A stretch of DNA of 64,000 nt from an uncultured Prevotellaceae bacterium (GTDB lineage Bacteria; Bacteroidota; Bacteroidia; Bacteroidales; Bacteroidaceae), in NCBI GenBank assembly GCA_902779455.1, contig CACZBS010000014.1:1-64000 (forward strand), in the 5' to 3' direction. The position numbers and the translations under genes were made by a program. The notes under the pieces were generated by a model. That model saw nothing but the letters and a program-made list of their open reading frames with translations. It made no database searches and was not told the origin of the DNA. Positions 49,766-59,398 of the stretch are shown here, in pieces (positions within the stretch are counted from its first letter, which is position 1; each line of letters begins with the position of its first letter).

Positions 49766-51382
49766 GTGAAGTCTGACAGACTCCTGATGATTTTCATGCC
49801 GTTGCTGCTTCTGACCGCCTGTCTTAGCGGCCAGCGCAGCCGGATGCTCGCCCTCCTTGACGAGGCCGACAGCCTCAACCGTGCCTACGCCCAGCTGCCC
49901 TCAGACACCCTCCTGCTTGAGGCCGCCGACTTCTTCGACCGCCACGGCTCCCGCAATGAACAAGTCCGCGCCCACTACCTCCTCGGCTGCGCCTACCGCG
50001 ACCAGGGACAGGCACCAGAAGCCCTTCAGGCCTGGCAAGATGCACTCGATAATGCCGACTCTCTCAGTTCCGATAGTACACACAATGCCTTGATGTGTCG
50101 TTTGTATTCTCAGATGGGCGCTTTATACTATCAACAGAATCTTCTGGCAGACAATATAGAATGTATGAATTATTCTATAAAGTATGCAATGAAATGTAAT
50201 GATACTTTGGTAGCTCTAAATTCTTACATGCTCAAGATGGGAGCCTTCTCAAGGCAAAATCAATTGGATTCAGTGGTAGCAATTTGCGAGAATGCCTATA
50301 GATTTGCAGAAAAACATGACTTCATCGATTTTGTTGCTGGCAACGTGATGATAGCAGTGCCAGCATTCCTCGAGTTGAATCAGTATGATCGTGCTTCCTA
50401 CTATATTTCTTTATATGAGAAAAAATCTGGCTATGTAGATTCCACTGGAATGGTCGCAAAGGGACACGAAGTATATTACTATTTAAAGGGTCTTTACCTT
50501 TTATCTGAACGCCAGTATGATTCTGCAGAAAGCTATTTTAGACGAGAACTCCAGTTTGGGTCTGACTTTAATAACCAAAATGGCGGTGCAATAGGACTAG
50601 CTCGGTTGTATCATCTAACTAATAAGGCCGACTCTGCAGCAAAGTACGCGCTTTATGGTTATGACATGAATGATTCTGTTTATATTAGAATGGCAACTGC
50701 TGATATTGAGCAGATGAAGTGTCTCTATGATTATTCAAAACATCAATCAATTGCAGAAAAAGAAAGGAAAAAGTCTGAGAAAGAGTCACGTAAAGTTAAA
50801 TTTCTCGTGAATGTTTTTATCTTTTTGAGTATTTTTGTGTTATCATTGGTTTGGTACTTCATCCAAAGACAAAAGAATGCGAGAAAGAGATACTTAGACA
50901 TTATAGATAAGTTTAATATCGTGCAAAAGGACCTTCTCCTACTTCGTTCAAATGAAAAAAGGCTGAATAGGGTAATATCAGAAAAAGAATCCCAAATGGA
51001 CGCGTTTCGCTCTGAGCTTGCAAGGTTTCGTCGCCGTGCCAAAATGGACATTAGGGATACAAAAGAGTTTCAGTCTCTACAGGAAAAAGCTATTTTAGGT
51101 ATAGAAATGACAGAAAACGATTGGGACGAAGTCAATCGATTAGTCATCGAATATTTGCCTGTTTTTCATCAATTTATTTCAAACCGAGAATATGAATTGA
51201 ATATAAGGGAGTATCGTATGTGCTTACTATTAAGACTTGATGTAAAGCCGTCAAATATGAGCCATATGTTTAATGTCGTTCCTTCATTTATCACAAAAAT
51301 GAGTAAGTCAATTCATCAAAAATTGTTTAAAAGTGATGGTTTGACAAAGGATCTAACGATGAAATTGAAGGGAATTAGGTAA
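49766..51382 (+). CDS. TPR lipoprotein regulator with membrane helix and C-terminal HTH-like region
   Basis: 538 residues from GTG 49766 (510+ from ATG 49787). The GTG start gives a proper lipoprotein signal, MKSDRLLMIFMPLLLLTAC. About 25-340: TPR-like helical repeats (AHYLLGCAYRDQGQAPEALQ and others). Membrane helix at about 345-367 (VNVFIFLSIFVLSLVWYF), coiled coil to about 440, then a C-terminal region (MCLLLRLDVKPSNMSHMF) like the LuxR/HTH-type ends of Bacteroidetes TPR sensor regulators. Base composition changes abruptly near 50050, inside the gene: GC-rich 5' ~285 bp, AT-rich afterwards. If GTG is right, the mRNA is leaderless. Confidence 0.75.
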   Translation: MKSDRLLMIFMPLLLLTACLSGQRSRMLALLDEADSLNRAYAQLPSDTLLLEAADFFDRHGSRNEQVRAHYLLGCAYRDQGQAPEALQAWQDALDNADSLSSDSTHNALMCRLYSQMGALYYQQNLLADNIECMNYSIKYAMKCNDTLVALNSYMLKMGAFSRQNQLDSVVAICENAYRFAEKHDFIDFVAGNVMIAVPAFLELNQYDRASYYISLYEKKSGYVDSTGMVAKGHEVYYYLKGLYLLSERQYDSAESYFRRELQFGSDFNNQNGGAIGLARLYHLTNKADSAAKYALYGYDMNDSVYIRMATADIEQMKCLYDYSKHQSIAEKERKKSEKESRKVKFLVNVFIFLSIFVLSLVWYFIQRQKNARKRYLDIIDKFNIVQKDLLLLRSNEKRLNRVISEKESQMDAFRSELARFRRRAKMDIRDTKEFQSLQEKAILGIEMTENDWDEVNRLVIEYLPVFHQFISNREYELNIREYRMCLLLRLDVKPSNMSHMFNVVPSFITKMSKSIHQKLFKSDGLTKDLTMKLKGIR

Positions 51383-51516
51383 TACTATTTGTGTTGCAAA
51401 AAGTTAATTATTTGTTAATAAATAAAGCTAATTATCTGGAGGTTAAATAATTAGCAGGTGAATTATTTGGTGAATTTTTTGCGTAAAGTTGTTGCGAATG
51501 TTTTATGTAAACAAAC

Positions 51517-51524
51517 TAACTTTG
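51517..51524 (+). promoter_or_regulatory. -7 box TAACTTTG for the DUF3244 gene
   Basis: TAACTTTG with TTG 22 bp upstream (51492-51494); 41 nt to the ATG. Confidence 0.65.
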
Positions 51525-51565
51525 CAGCGTTCATTTCAATTAACCCATTTAATACACCATTTTTT

Positions 51566-51931
51566 ATGAGAAGAACTTTTATAATTATCTGCTTCATGGT
51601 AGTATGCGGTTCAAACTTACTTGCTTTGACCCAAATTCCATTGTCTGTCGGCACATCTTATGTTGATCCAATTCCATCTGGACATGGGCCGAGTAGGACT
51701 CCGATGTCTATACCTAATATTAGTCTTGATGAAAACACATTGTATTTTTATAATGTGGACTATGACCTGACACTGGTGCTTCTTGATGTAGATGGCGAAG
51801 AAGCTTACACGACTTTCGTGCCTGCAGGCACAACAGCTGTCGTCCTTCCCTCTACGCTCTCAGGTGACTATGAGTTGCAGCTTCATCCCGAAGGGAGCAG
51901 CTATTTCTTCTATGCTGGAATCGAACTCTGA
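51566..51931 (+). CDS. Small secreted DUF3244-like protein
   Basis: 121 residues: signal peptide (MRRTFIIICFMVVCGSNLLA), then a small beta-sandwich sequence with PSRTPMSIPNISLDENTLYF, LLDVDGEEAYTTFVPAG and LPSTLSGDYELQL, matching the DUF3244 pattern. In Bacteroidetes such proteins often sit beside TPR regulators and secreted cysteine peptidases, as here (C25 peptidase at 53201). A role as a secreted partner or inhibitor is possible but unproven. The 5' part is AT-rich, the 3' part less so. Confidence 0.7.
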   Translation: MRRTFIIICFMVVCGSNLLALTQIPLSVGTSYVDPIPSGHGPSRTPMSIPNISLDENTLYFYNVDYDLTLVLLDVDGEEAYTTFVPAGTTAVVLPSTLSGDYELQLHPEGSSYFFYAGIEL

Positions 51932-52005
51932 ATTGTTCTCCGCGAAGTGATACTAATAAACGATTAACAAGTAACAAATCTAATAATCAATCAACACTAC
52001 TAATT

Positions 52006-53118
52006 ATGAAGAAGATTTTTTCAATTATCAGCCTGTTCGCAATAAGCGTTGCTGTCAATGCCCAGCTGAAGGTGCTCAGTACGGGCAAAGTGATTGTCGC
52101 CGATACTGCCTCTACTTCAGCTGCCAACCTCACGGTGGGGCCTGTCCAGTCTGTCAGCGGAACAGTGGGTATCACCTCTGCGACGGCAGGCACAGCCATG
52201 TATAACACTGCCATTTATGGCCGCGCCACCAACTTATCAAACGGCGTCAACTCAATTCAGATGAATTCCAGAAACTATGGCATCAGGGGCTATGCAGGTG
52301 AAAGCTACACTAACTATGGCGTCTATGGAGCCCTGGCCACCAACAGTAGCGGTGCAGGCGTCTATGGTACGACAAACGTTGGCTCTCCGGCTATCAATGG
52401 CCGCTATGCTGGTTATTTCTCAGGAGACCTCCATGCCACTGGAGCCATCACTGGTGGCATCGCGAATCCCTACGACAGAACCACGACCAACGCGTTGGAC
52501 CTGAGTGGAGTCTTGGATGACCTATGCTCCATCTCTGCCAAATACTATGACTCTAATGCGCCTGTGCCGTACCCTTACTTCAGAGACGGCATCGGAGACG
52601 ATCTGCTGCTCACAGACCATCACTATCTACTGCAGCTGTCGACCGTGGCCACCGCCTTCCCTAACATTGTGAAGACCGACGGGCAGGGCCAACAGTACGT
52701 CAACTATGTCGAGATGATTCCCATACTCGTGAAGGCCATTCAGGAACTGACCGAGCAGGTGGATGCATTGTCAGAACAATCTCGTGAGGGAGCATCGGCC
52801 ATGGCCCCCTCAAGAAATCTCGCTACGACGCCGACGGCCGTCAGTACTGCCACATCTGTCAGGGCCCGCCTTTATCAGAACACGCCCAACCCCTTCACCG
52901 AGCGCACCGAGATCCGCTTCACCTTGCCCGATGATGCCCGGAATGCCTATATCTACATCTTCGACATGCAGGGCAAGATGCTTCGCCAGACACCCGTCGA
53001 CGCCTCGATGCAGAGTCTCACCATTGACGGCTATGAGTTCCCGGCCGGCCTATATCTCTACTCTTTGGTAGTCAACGGTCAGGAAATTGACACGAAACGA
53101 ATGATTTTGTCGAAATAA
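52006..53118 (+). CDS. T9SS-sorted protein with tail-fibre-like repeats
   Basis: 370 residues: signal peptide (FSIISLFAISVAVNAQ), a G/N/Y-rich repetitive region at about 65-150 (NYGIRGYAGESYTNYGVYGA, GAGVYGTT) resembling phage tail-fibre or trimeric adhesin shafts, a region with a chaperone-like helix (EMIPILVKAIQELTEQVDAL), and a typical T9SS type A sorting domain at about 288-370 (LYQNTPNPFTERTEIRFTLP ... GLYLYSLVVNGQEIDTKRMI). It should be exported through the type IX system and anchored at or released from the surface. GC content is normal, unlike its neighbours. Confidence 0.82.
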   Translation: MKKIFSIISLFAISVAVNAQLKVLSTGKVIVADTASTSAANLTVGPVQSVSGTVGITSATAGTAMYNTAIYGRATNLSNGVNSIQMNSRNYGIRGYAGESYTNYGVYGALATNSSGAGVYGTTNVGSPAINGRYAGYFSGDLHATGAITGGIANPYDRTTTNALDLSGVLDDLCSISAKYYDSNAPVPYPYFRDGIGDDLLLTDHHYLLQLSTVATAFPNIVKTDGQGQQYVNYVEMIPILVKAIQELTEQVDALSEQSREGASAMAPSRNLATTPTAVSTATSVRARLYQNTPNPFTERTEIRFTLPDDARNAYIYIFDMQGKMLRQTPVDASMQSLTIDGYEFPAGLYLYSLVVNGQEIDTKRMILSK

Positions 53119-53150
53119 TTTGGTAATTTGCACTTTTATTACTATTTTTG
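53119..53150 (+). promoter_or_regulatory. Promoter TTTG-N20-TATTTTTG for the C25 peptidase
   Basis: TTTG 53119-53122 begins right after the preceding stop codon; TATTTTTG 53143-53150; 50 nt to the ATG. Confidence 0.8.
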
Positions 53151-53200
53151 CATTAATTACTATAGGCTTTAACGCTATCGTTCTTTAATCTTGTGTAGTT

Positions 53201-55468
53201 ATGAAGTCAAAAGTGATAATTATAATCGCAGTCCTTGTTGCTACAGCAATAAGGGCTCAGGGTGTATATTCTGTTCCGCTGACCTTTAACCTAGATGATT
53301 TTTCATTCGAAAAAAGGAGCGCTCAATTGTTTATAGATTCTTCGGTTTTACCAATAACTTTTAGTACTGATTCATTGTCACCAGCAATGCCTTATGTATG
53401 TATCAATGTCCTTATTGGCCCAAATGATACATATAGCGGCTTTAGCTATAGTGAGACAGATTCGTTAATCAGAGAAAATGTTTCTTTGCCACATAATCCC
53501 ATCGAAATACCAACGAATGCTATGCCAGATAACATTCAGCCTGTGGAAATAGAATTCAATACTGGTTCCTATCCAACAGACAAGGTTATGTTCACTGGTA
53601 TTCATAATATTGGAGGGTATCAGATGCTTTGCTTTTTGGTTTGTCCTTTCAGTTATGATGTGGATGGAGGGCAGTTGTTCTTTGATTCGCAAATAGTTTT
53701 ATCTCTCAACCTTTTTGATGATTCATCCAGTAGGCCTAAACAATCATTCTATTTGAAAGGTGAAACAATAAGATCCAATATAATCTCGATGGTGTCGAAC
53801 CCAGAGAAACTTAACATCTCTTACCCCGTGAATTCTCAGTTAAGAGCATTCCCTGGCTTAAGCGAGAGTCCTTTGAAATATCTGATAGTCACATGCGATT
53901 CATTGAAGGACGAATTTCAGAAACTTGCAAACTGGAAAACGGAGAAGGGGTATCGTGCCGATATCATCACAGTTGAAGATATATACAATCAATATCCGGG
54001 CAGGAATCATCCTCTTCAAATAAAGAATGCTATTTATGATTATTACCAGGCTTCCGATGGCGATTTGGAATTTGTACTTCTCGGAGGTGGTGTCAATATA
54101 GTGCCTGAACAGAAATGTTATGCTGAAATCAGAGACCAGTATGGAACAAAAACAGGTAATACTGCATCTGACACATTCTATTCATGCTTTGGTGTGATGG
54201 ATTGGGACAATAACCAAAACAACAAATATGCTGAGTTGGAGGACAGTGTCAGTTTGTATCAAAATGTTTCTTTGACACGGCTACCTGTAAATTCCATAGC
54301 AACGACACGGCATATCGTAGAGAAAATTATTGAATATGAGCGGAATCCCAATTTGTCGGGATGGAAAGATGAATTTTTGATGTGTGGTGTCAAGATGAAG
54401 GATTATATTGGCACAGACAGTTTAAGTGATGTACAATTATCAAGTGAACTGTTGTATTCATCGTACATTTCTGGAAATTGGAACGGCGGTAAGTATAGAT
54501 TCTATGACACTTTTACGGATCATGCTAACGGGGCAAATTATGATGTGACGGCAAATAATTTGCAATCAGAACTGTCAAAAGGCTACCCCATGGCAATGGT
54601 TAACACCCATGGCGAGTATTATGGTTGGATGATGGAAAATGGGTCTATGTACATGTATGTGGATGCAAAGTCTTTGGCGTCTCCAAATTATACATGTATA
54701 TTTACACAGGCGTGCCATACGAACAACATACATTATGACTATCATTCTTTAGGCTGTTCTTTTTTGAATAATGTCAATTGTGGGGTCATTTCCTATCTTG
54801 GCAGTACAAATCTTGGAATAGGGGCGGTTGGCGGTTCTTTAGGAGTGACCGATAACTATTTAGGCGGCATTATAGATAGTTTAAAGGATCTCCATCATAT
54901 AGGTAAATCCATTTGTTTTGTTAAAAACCGTAATTGTGCAAGTGGCTATTACTATAATAGTAATCGGTGGAATATACTCTATCTTCTGCCCCTTTGCGAC
55001 CCTGAGATGCCAATCTATATGGGAAGGCCTCTAACGTTTAGTATGCAAAATATTTCGCATAGCGGCAATATGCTTTCGCTCTCTATAGGGGATGGTTCTG
55101 GACGTGTATGTGTCATGAGCCGACTTGATGGAGCTGCAAGTTTCTATAGTTCTTCTTCTGAACATGGTTTACATACACCATTTTATCCGGGAGTTGAATG
55201 TACAGTATGTTTAACATTACCTGATTACAGGTCATTTAGGACCATTTTCTCTTCTACGGTCAATTTACAAAATGAAATACTGGCGGATAATATGAATGTT
55301 TTAGCGGATAAGGTTTATATTGGAAGCCATGTCGTTTCGGATAGAGACTTTGGACCTGTGACAGTAGAAAATGGAGAATCAGTCATTTCAAGTCTTAATG
55401 GCACAAATATCTATAATGACTTTGAGGTGAAACTAGGTGCCTCCCTGTTAATTACATCCGAGTATTAA
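53201..55468 (+). CDS. Gingipain-family (C25) cysteine peptidase
   Basis: 755 residues: signal peptide to about 19 (AIRAQ), an N-terminal propeptide-like beta region to about 225, then the caspase-like C25 fold (LKYLIVTCDSLKDEFQKLANWK, FVLLGGGVNIVP, TRLPVNS). The catalytic pair is H470 in NTHGEYYGW and C505 in FTQACHTNN, 35 residues apart, close to RgpB spacing. After an Ig-like domain it ends in a beta-rich VENGESVISSLNG...FEVKLGASLLI tail, not a classical Por-tail but similar to alternative T9SS-associated ends. The gene is markedly AT-rich. Specificity cannot be predicted. Confidence 0.85.
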   Translation: MKSKVIIIIAVLVATAIRAQGVYSVPLTFNLDDFSFEKRSAQLFIDSSVLPITFSTDSLSPAMPYVCINVLIGPNDTYSGFSYSETDSLIRENVSLPHNPIEIPTNAMPDNIQPVEIEFNTGSYPTDKVMFTGIHNIGGYQMLCFLVCPFSYDVDGGQLFFDSQIVLSLNLFDDSSSRPKQSFYLKGETIRSNIISMVSNPEKLNISYPVNSQLRAFPGLSESPLKYLIVTCDSLKDEFQKLANWKTEKGYRADIITVEDIYNQYPGRNHPLQIKNAIYDYYQASDGDLEFVLLGGGVNIVPEQKCYAEIRDQYGTKTGNTASDTFYSCFGVMDWDNNQNNKYAELEDSVSLYQNVSLTRLPVNSIATTRHIVEKIIEYERNPNLSGWKDEFLMCGVKMKDYIGTDSLSDVQLSSELLYSSYISGNWNGGKYRFYDTFTDHANGANYDVTANNLQSELSKGYPMAMVNTHGEYYGWMMENGSMYMYVDAKSLASPNYTCIFTQACHTNNIHYDYHSLGCSFLNNVNCGVISYLGSTNLGIGAVGGSLGVTDNYLGGIIDSLKDLHHIGKSICFVKNRNCASGYYYNSNRWNILYLLPLCDPEMPIYMGRPLTFSMQNISHSGNMLSLSIGDGSGRVCVMSRLDGAASFYSSSSEHGLHTPFYPGVECTVCLTLPDYRSFRTIFSSTVNLQNEILADNMNVLADKVYIGSHVVSDRDFGPVTVENGESVISSLNGTNIYNDFEVKLGASLLITSEY

Positions 55469-55501
55469 GTTAGTTTTTTAGTAACAAATATTAGTATAGC
55501 T

Positions 55502-57499
55502 ATGGTTAGACATTTTACAATGATGCTATTGTTGGCCGGTGCCTATGTAGTCCAGGCGCGGGCAGCTATTGTCGACGGCGTGCGGACGGTGCCGGAGCCC
55601 GAGCAGATGCTGGGGTTTGCTGTCAGCGAGACGACCGATACGAACTATTTCCTCTACAACATCGGGGCGCATCAGCTGTTCTGTGCCGGCAACCTCTTCG
55701 ATGGCGAGGCCAGTCTCGGGCAGGAGGGCCTGCGCGTCGCCTTCGTGCCGACAGGAACTGAGCCTGGAGTTTATCATTTCTATAACGAATCGGACGGCTG
55801 GCGGCAGGTGTTCCTGAATGCTGGGCTGGACGGGCATGTGTTTGTCTTTCGCGACCCAAGCGGCACTGGCTATCCCAATTGTCTTTGGTCGGTCGCCGAG
55901 TCGGGTGAGACGACGTTCCGGCTGTATGCTGCAGCGCAAAACCCGGGGTGGGGCGGTCTTCCTTGCTATCAGGAGGGGCGCTTCCTCGGACTTGACGCCG
56001 GCAGCGGCGGCACGGCCTTGTCGGCCTGCCTGGACGAGGACAAAGACCATTACATCGACTGGACGCTGCTCAGCGCCGAGGGCTGTCAGGCCTGGCAGGA
56101 GGCCATGACCGCCTACGCCAGGGCACAGGAGTTGCTCAAGGCGATCCGCCTGGCGAAGCAGTTGGAGGGCGTGGACGTCTCAGGGCAAGAGGCCGTTTAT
56201 CTGAATGAATCGGCTTCCGTAGCTGAGCTTGACGCGGCCATAGATGTCGTTTACGAGACTATAAGAAAAAGCGCCTCCGCCAGCAATGCTGTCGATATGG
56301 ACACTAAGTTGGTGAACCCCCGCTTCGATGGCAACGACGTGACGAAAGGGTGGGAGGGCGACCGGTTCCAAACGCAAGGGGTGGGTGAGAATGCCGAGCA
56401 GTTCGACACGACCTTCGACACGCACCAGACCGTGAAGGACCTGCCCGCCGGAGTCTATTGCGTGGGCGCTGGCGCGTTCTATCTCTCGAATAAGTTGGAT
56501 CTCGGCGATGCATATAAGGCCTATCAGACTGCCTCGCTGGCCACGCAGCGCGCCCGCCTTTACGTCAGCCAGCATGAAGGCGACGACGTCAGCGAACTTG
56601 AGATCCGTTCGCCTTTTGTCGCCCCGAGCACCAGCCCGACGGAGGGAATTGCCGAAGCGACCTTCACTGACGCTGACACCGGGCAGCCACTCTGGATTCC
56701 TGCCAGTCAGGGTGCTGCCGAGAACTACATGCACACGCGCGGACTCTATGCTCACTGTCTGTTCGTGGCCACCGACGGCTCGCCGCTGACCATCGGCGTA
56801 AGGGATATGGAGCAGTTCCCCGGAAATTATTACTACCCCATGTGGCCCGAAGACAGTGGTGTAGATCATTTTCATTCATGGAGCGTGTTCGACGACTTCA
56901 CGCTGACCTACTACGGCGACAGTCCTGAGGCCTACCAGCTGATGGTCGACGAGGGACGCCTCAACTATGGCGACGGAACCTTCGACGCCGACACCCTCTG
57001 CACTGACAGCTACGTGACGGCCTATCGCGAGGCCTGGCATGGCCAGAAGGCAACGGACAAGGCCGAGGCCGACGCCGCCCTTGCCGCCATCGCCGAGGCC
57101 CATACGGCCTTGCGACTCAACGTCATGCTGTGGAACACGTGGTCGTACAATGTCCGGAAATCGCTCTCCATGAAGGATAATGATGCTGCGAAAAAGCATT
57201 TAGGTCCGGAGCACTATCAGGAGTACCTTGACTACTTCGTCACCCATTGCTCGGCCATTCGCGAGGCGCACAGCCTGACCAACGACGAACTGCTGCAGCA
57301 AATCTTTGAAGTCAGAGACAAGCACGACTATTTCTTCATGATCTTCATTGACCCCAGCGGCATCGTCGACGTCATGGACAACAGCCGTGAGGCCATCGAC
57401 CGCGACGCTTATTATACCCTCGATGGCCGCCGCCTCGTGTCCACTCCCAGTCGTAGCGGACTCTACATCCATGGCGGGCGGAAGTTGCTCGTGAAATAG
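55502..57499 (+). CDS. Large secreted protein of unknown function
   Basis: 665 residues with a signal peptide (MMLLLAGAYVVQARA). An N-terminal beta-rich domain (YFLYNIGAHQLFCAGN), a helical linker at about 200-255 (YARAQELLKAIRLAKQLEG), a carbohydrate-binding-like beta region to about 470 beginning LVNPRFDGNDVTKGWEG, a second helical stretch, and a C-terminal DAYYTLDGRRLVSTPSRSGL tail of the LDGRR...GLYI-GGRK type. The VNPRFDGNDVTKGW pattern is like galactose-binding domains of secreted Bacteroidetes glycan-binding proteins. GC-rich again, in contrast to the preceding peptidase gene. Confidence 0.72.
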   Translation: MVRHFTMMLLLAGAYVVQARAAIVDGVRTVPEPEQMLGFAVSETTDTNYFLYNIGAHQLFCAGNLFDGEASLGQEGLRVAFVPTGTEPGVYHFYNESDGWRQVFLNAGLDGHVFVFRDPSGTGYPNCLWSVAESGETTFRLYAAAQNPGWGGLPCYQEGRFLGLDAGSGGTALSACLDEDKDHYIDWTLLSAEGCQAWQEAMTAYARAQELLKAIRLAKQLEGVDVSGQEAVYLNESASVAELDAAIDVVYETIRKSASASNAVDMDTKLVNPRFDGNDVTKGWEGDRFQTQGVGENAEQFDTTFDTHQTVKDLPAGVYCVGAGAFYLSNKLDLGDAYKAYQTASLATQRARLYVSQHEGDDVSELEIRSPFVAPSTSPTEGIAEATFTDADTGQPLWIPASQGAAENYMHTRGLYAHCLFVATDGSPLTIGVRDMEQFPGNYYYPMWPEDSGVDHFHSWSVFDDFTLTYYGDSPEAYQLMVDEGRLNYGDGTFDADTLCTDSYVTAYREAWHGQKATDKAEADAALAAIAEAHTALRLNVMLWNTWSYNVRKSLSMKDNDAAKKHLGPEHYQEYLDYFVTHCSAIREAHSLTNDELLQQIFEVRDKHDYFFMIFIDPSGIVDVMDNSREAIDRDAYYTLDGRRLVSTPSRSGLYIHGGRKLLVK

Positions 57500-57559
57500 G
57501 AATGCTGCGACGTCAGTCCTCTCACTTCCTTATGCGCGCTTATAATATGTGAAAACTAA

Positions 57560-57621
57560 AAGAAATGCCGCTTCCCGACAGTAATATAGGGGTATATTAC
57601 CATCGAGAAGCGGCATTTCTT
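57560..57621. repeat. Hairpin with AT-rich core, copy 3
   Basis: Outer stem AAGAAATGCCGCTTCCCGA / TCGAGAAGCGGCATTTCTT with core GTAATATA-GGGG-TATATTAC, between convergent genes. The outer stem sequence differs from copies 1 and 2 but pairs as well. Confidence 0.88.
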
Positions 57622-57638
57622 GTTTTCGGCGCTGGCGT

Positions 57639-58037
57639 TTACTTCGTCTTCAGCAGGTCGCGGATCTCGGCGAGCAGCTCCTCCTGAGTCGGGCCCTTGG
57701 GCTCCTCGGGAGCGGGTGCGGGCTCTTCCTTCTTGCGGTTGAGCTTGTTGATGCCCTTGAGCATGAGGAAGATGCAGAATGCGACGATGAGGAAGTCGAC
57801 GACGTTCTGGATGAACTGTCCGTACTTCAGCACGGCAGCACCCTCGCCCTCGCCGAACTTGGCGACGAGGCCTGTGAAGTCGACATTGCCGGTGACCATG
57901 CCAACGAGCGGCATGAGCACGTCGTCGACGAGCGAGCTGACAATCTTACCGAATGCACCGCCGATGATCACACCGACTGCCATGTCCATCACGTTGCCCT
58001 TCATGGCAAACTCCTTAAACTCTTTGATGAATCCCAT
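57639..58037 (-). CDS. mscL: Large-conductance mechanosensitive channel
   Basis: 132 residues, full length: [20 protein letters not shown] (S1 helix and TM1 start), [21 protein letters not shown]2 [19 protein letters not shown], and the cytoplasmic bundle [14 protein letters not shown]. It forms a pentameric pressure-release channel in the inner membrane. It has its own divergent promoter shared in location with gapA. Confidence 0.95.
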   Translation of the reverse strand: MGFIKEFKEFAMKGNVMDMAVGVIIGGAFGKIVSSLVDDVLMPLVGMVTGNVDFTGLVAKFGEGEGAAVLKYGQFIQNVVDFLIVAFCIFLMLKGINKLNRKKEEPAPAPEEPKGPTQEELLAEIRDLLKTK

Positions 58038-58184
58038 AAGTCTTTTGTTTTTTAGTGAATAAATAAGTGAGAATTATTATATTTGCTAACTTCATTTTGC
58101 AATCGCCGTCGTTTTTCGGGCTCGTGGGCCGCTTCGTTGGCGGTCTTTAATTCTTTTTAGGATAATTAAATCAGAATTCAAGTG

Positions 58185-58192
58185 CAAATATA
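58185..58192 (-). promoter_or_regulatory. -7 box TATATTTG for mscL
   Basis: CAAATATA on the plus strand. It is back to back with the gapA box and would give a ~140-nt leader. Confidence 0.5.
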
Positions 58193-58204
58193 AGAAAAAT
58201 TTCG

Positions 58205-58212
58205 TAACTTTG
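58205..58212 (+). promoter_or_regulatory. -7 box TAACTTTG for gapA
   Basis: TAACTTTG, 84 nt before the gapA ATG, in AT-rich sequence. Confidence 0.7.
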
Positions 58213-58296
58213 CACGCGAAATAAGGAAAAATTTTAGTTTGAAGGTAAAAAAGTTCAAATTCTAAGGTATAACTAATTTAATTTTTAAACAAAACA

Positions 58297-59322
58297 ATGA
58301 CAAAAGTTGCTATTAACGGTTTCGGCCGTATCGGTCGCCTCGCATTCCGTCAGATGTTCGAGGCTGAAGGTTATGAAGTGGTCGCTATCAACGATCTGAC
58401 CAGCCCCAAGATGCTGGCTCACCTGCTGAAGTATGACACCGCTCAGGGCGGTTTCTGCGGCAAGTTCGGCGAGAACAAGCACACTGTGGACTGCACCGAC
58501 AACTCGATCATCGTCGACGGCAAGGAGATCACGATCTATGCCAAGCCCAACGCTGCCGAGCTGCCTTGGGGCGAGCTGAACGTGGACGTCGTTCTGGAGT
58601 GCACCGGCTTCTACACCTCGAAGGAGAAGGCTTCTGCCCACCTGACCGCTGGTGCCAAGAAGGTTGTCATCTCGGCTCCTGCCGGCAACGACCTGCCCAC
58701 CATCGTCTACAACGTCAACCACAAGACGCTGACGCCCGCCGACACCGTGATCTCGGCTGCCAGCTGCACCACCAACTGCCTGGCTCCCATGACGAAGGCC
58801 CTGAACGACTTCGCTCCCATCCAGAGCGGTATCATGACCACCGTCCACGCTTACACTGGCGACCAGATGATTCTCGACGGTCCTCAGCGCAAGGGTGACG
58901 TGCAGCGCGCACGTGCCGGTGCTCAGAACATCGTGCCCAACTCGACGGGTGCTGCCAAGGCTATCGGCCTGGTGATCCCCGAGCTGAACGGTAAGCTGAT
59001 CGGTGCTGCCCAGCGCGTTCCGACTCCCACCGGTTCGACCACTATCCTGCACGCTGTTGTCAAGGGTGAGGTGACTGTCGAGGGCATCAACGCCGCCATG
59101 AAGGCTGCCCAGAACGAGTCGTTCGGCTACACCGAGGAGAAGCTCGTCTCGAGCGACATCATCGGCATGAAGTTCGGTTCGCTGTTCGATGCCAACCAGA
59201 CCATGGTCTCGAAGATCGGTGACGGCAACTCGCTCGTCCAGGTTGTTGCATGGTACGACAACGAGAACTCGTACACCTCTCAGATGGTCCGCACCATCAA
59301 GTACCTCGCCGAGCTGAAATAA
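58297..59322 (+). CDS. gapA: Glyceraldehyde-3-phosphate dehydrogenase, type I
   Basis: 341 residues: NAD site [29 protein letters not shown], the active-site C157 in [22 protein letters not shown], and [13 protein letters not shown]. Glycolytic oxidation of glyceraldehyde-3-phosphate. Strong codon bias (GGT/GCT/CTG mixed) unlike the GC-maximised neighbours, as expected for a highly expressed gene. Monocistronic with its own terminator. Confidence 0.97.
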   Translation: MTKVAINGFGRIGRLAFRQMFEAEGYEVVAINDLTSPKMLAHLLKYDTAQGGFCGKFGENKHTVDCTDNSIIVDGKEITIYAKPNAAELPWGELNVDVVLECTGFYTSKEKASAHLTAGAKKVVISAPAGNDLPTIVYNVNHKTLTPADTVISAASCTTNCLAPMTKALNDFAPIQSGIMTTVHAYTGDQMILDGPQRKGDVQRARAGAQNIVPNSTGAAKAIGLVIPELNGKLIGAAQRVPTPTGSTTILHAVVKGEVTVEGINAAMKAAQNESFGYTEEKLVSSDIIGMKFGSLFDANQTMVSKIGDGNSLVQVVAWYDNENSYTSQMVRTIKYLAELK

Positions 59323-59341
59323 TTCTCGTCGAAATGAAAGC

Positions 59342-59379
59342 AAAAAGCCGTCCGATTTCTTTGTCGGACGGCTTTTTTT
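59342..59379 (+). terminator. Terminator of gapA
   Basis: AAAAAGCCGTCCGA / TCGGACGGCTTTTT stem with a TTTCTTTG loop and T-run. The loop carries the TTTG used as -33 element of the miaA promoter. Confidence 0.93.
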
Positions 59380-59390
59380 ATGTAATTTTG
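59360..59390 (+). promoter_or_regulatory. Promoter TTTG-N19-TAATTTTG for miaA
   Basis: TTTG 59360-59363 (inside the gapA terminator loop) and TAATTTTG 59383-59390; the miaA ATG follows 8 nt later, so the leader is minimal. Confidence 0.75.
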
Positions 59391-59398
59391 TGGCCGCT

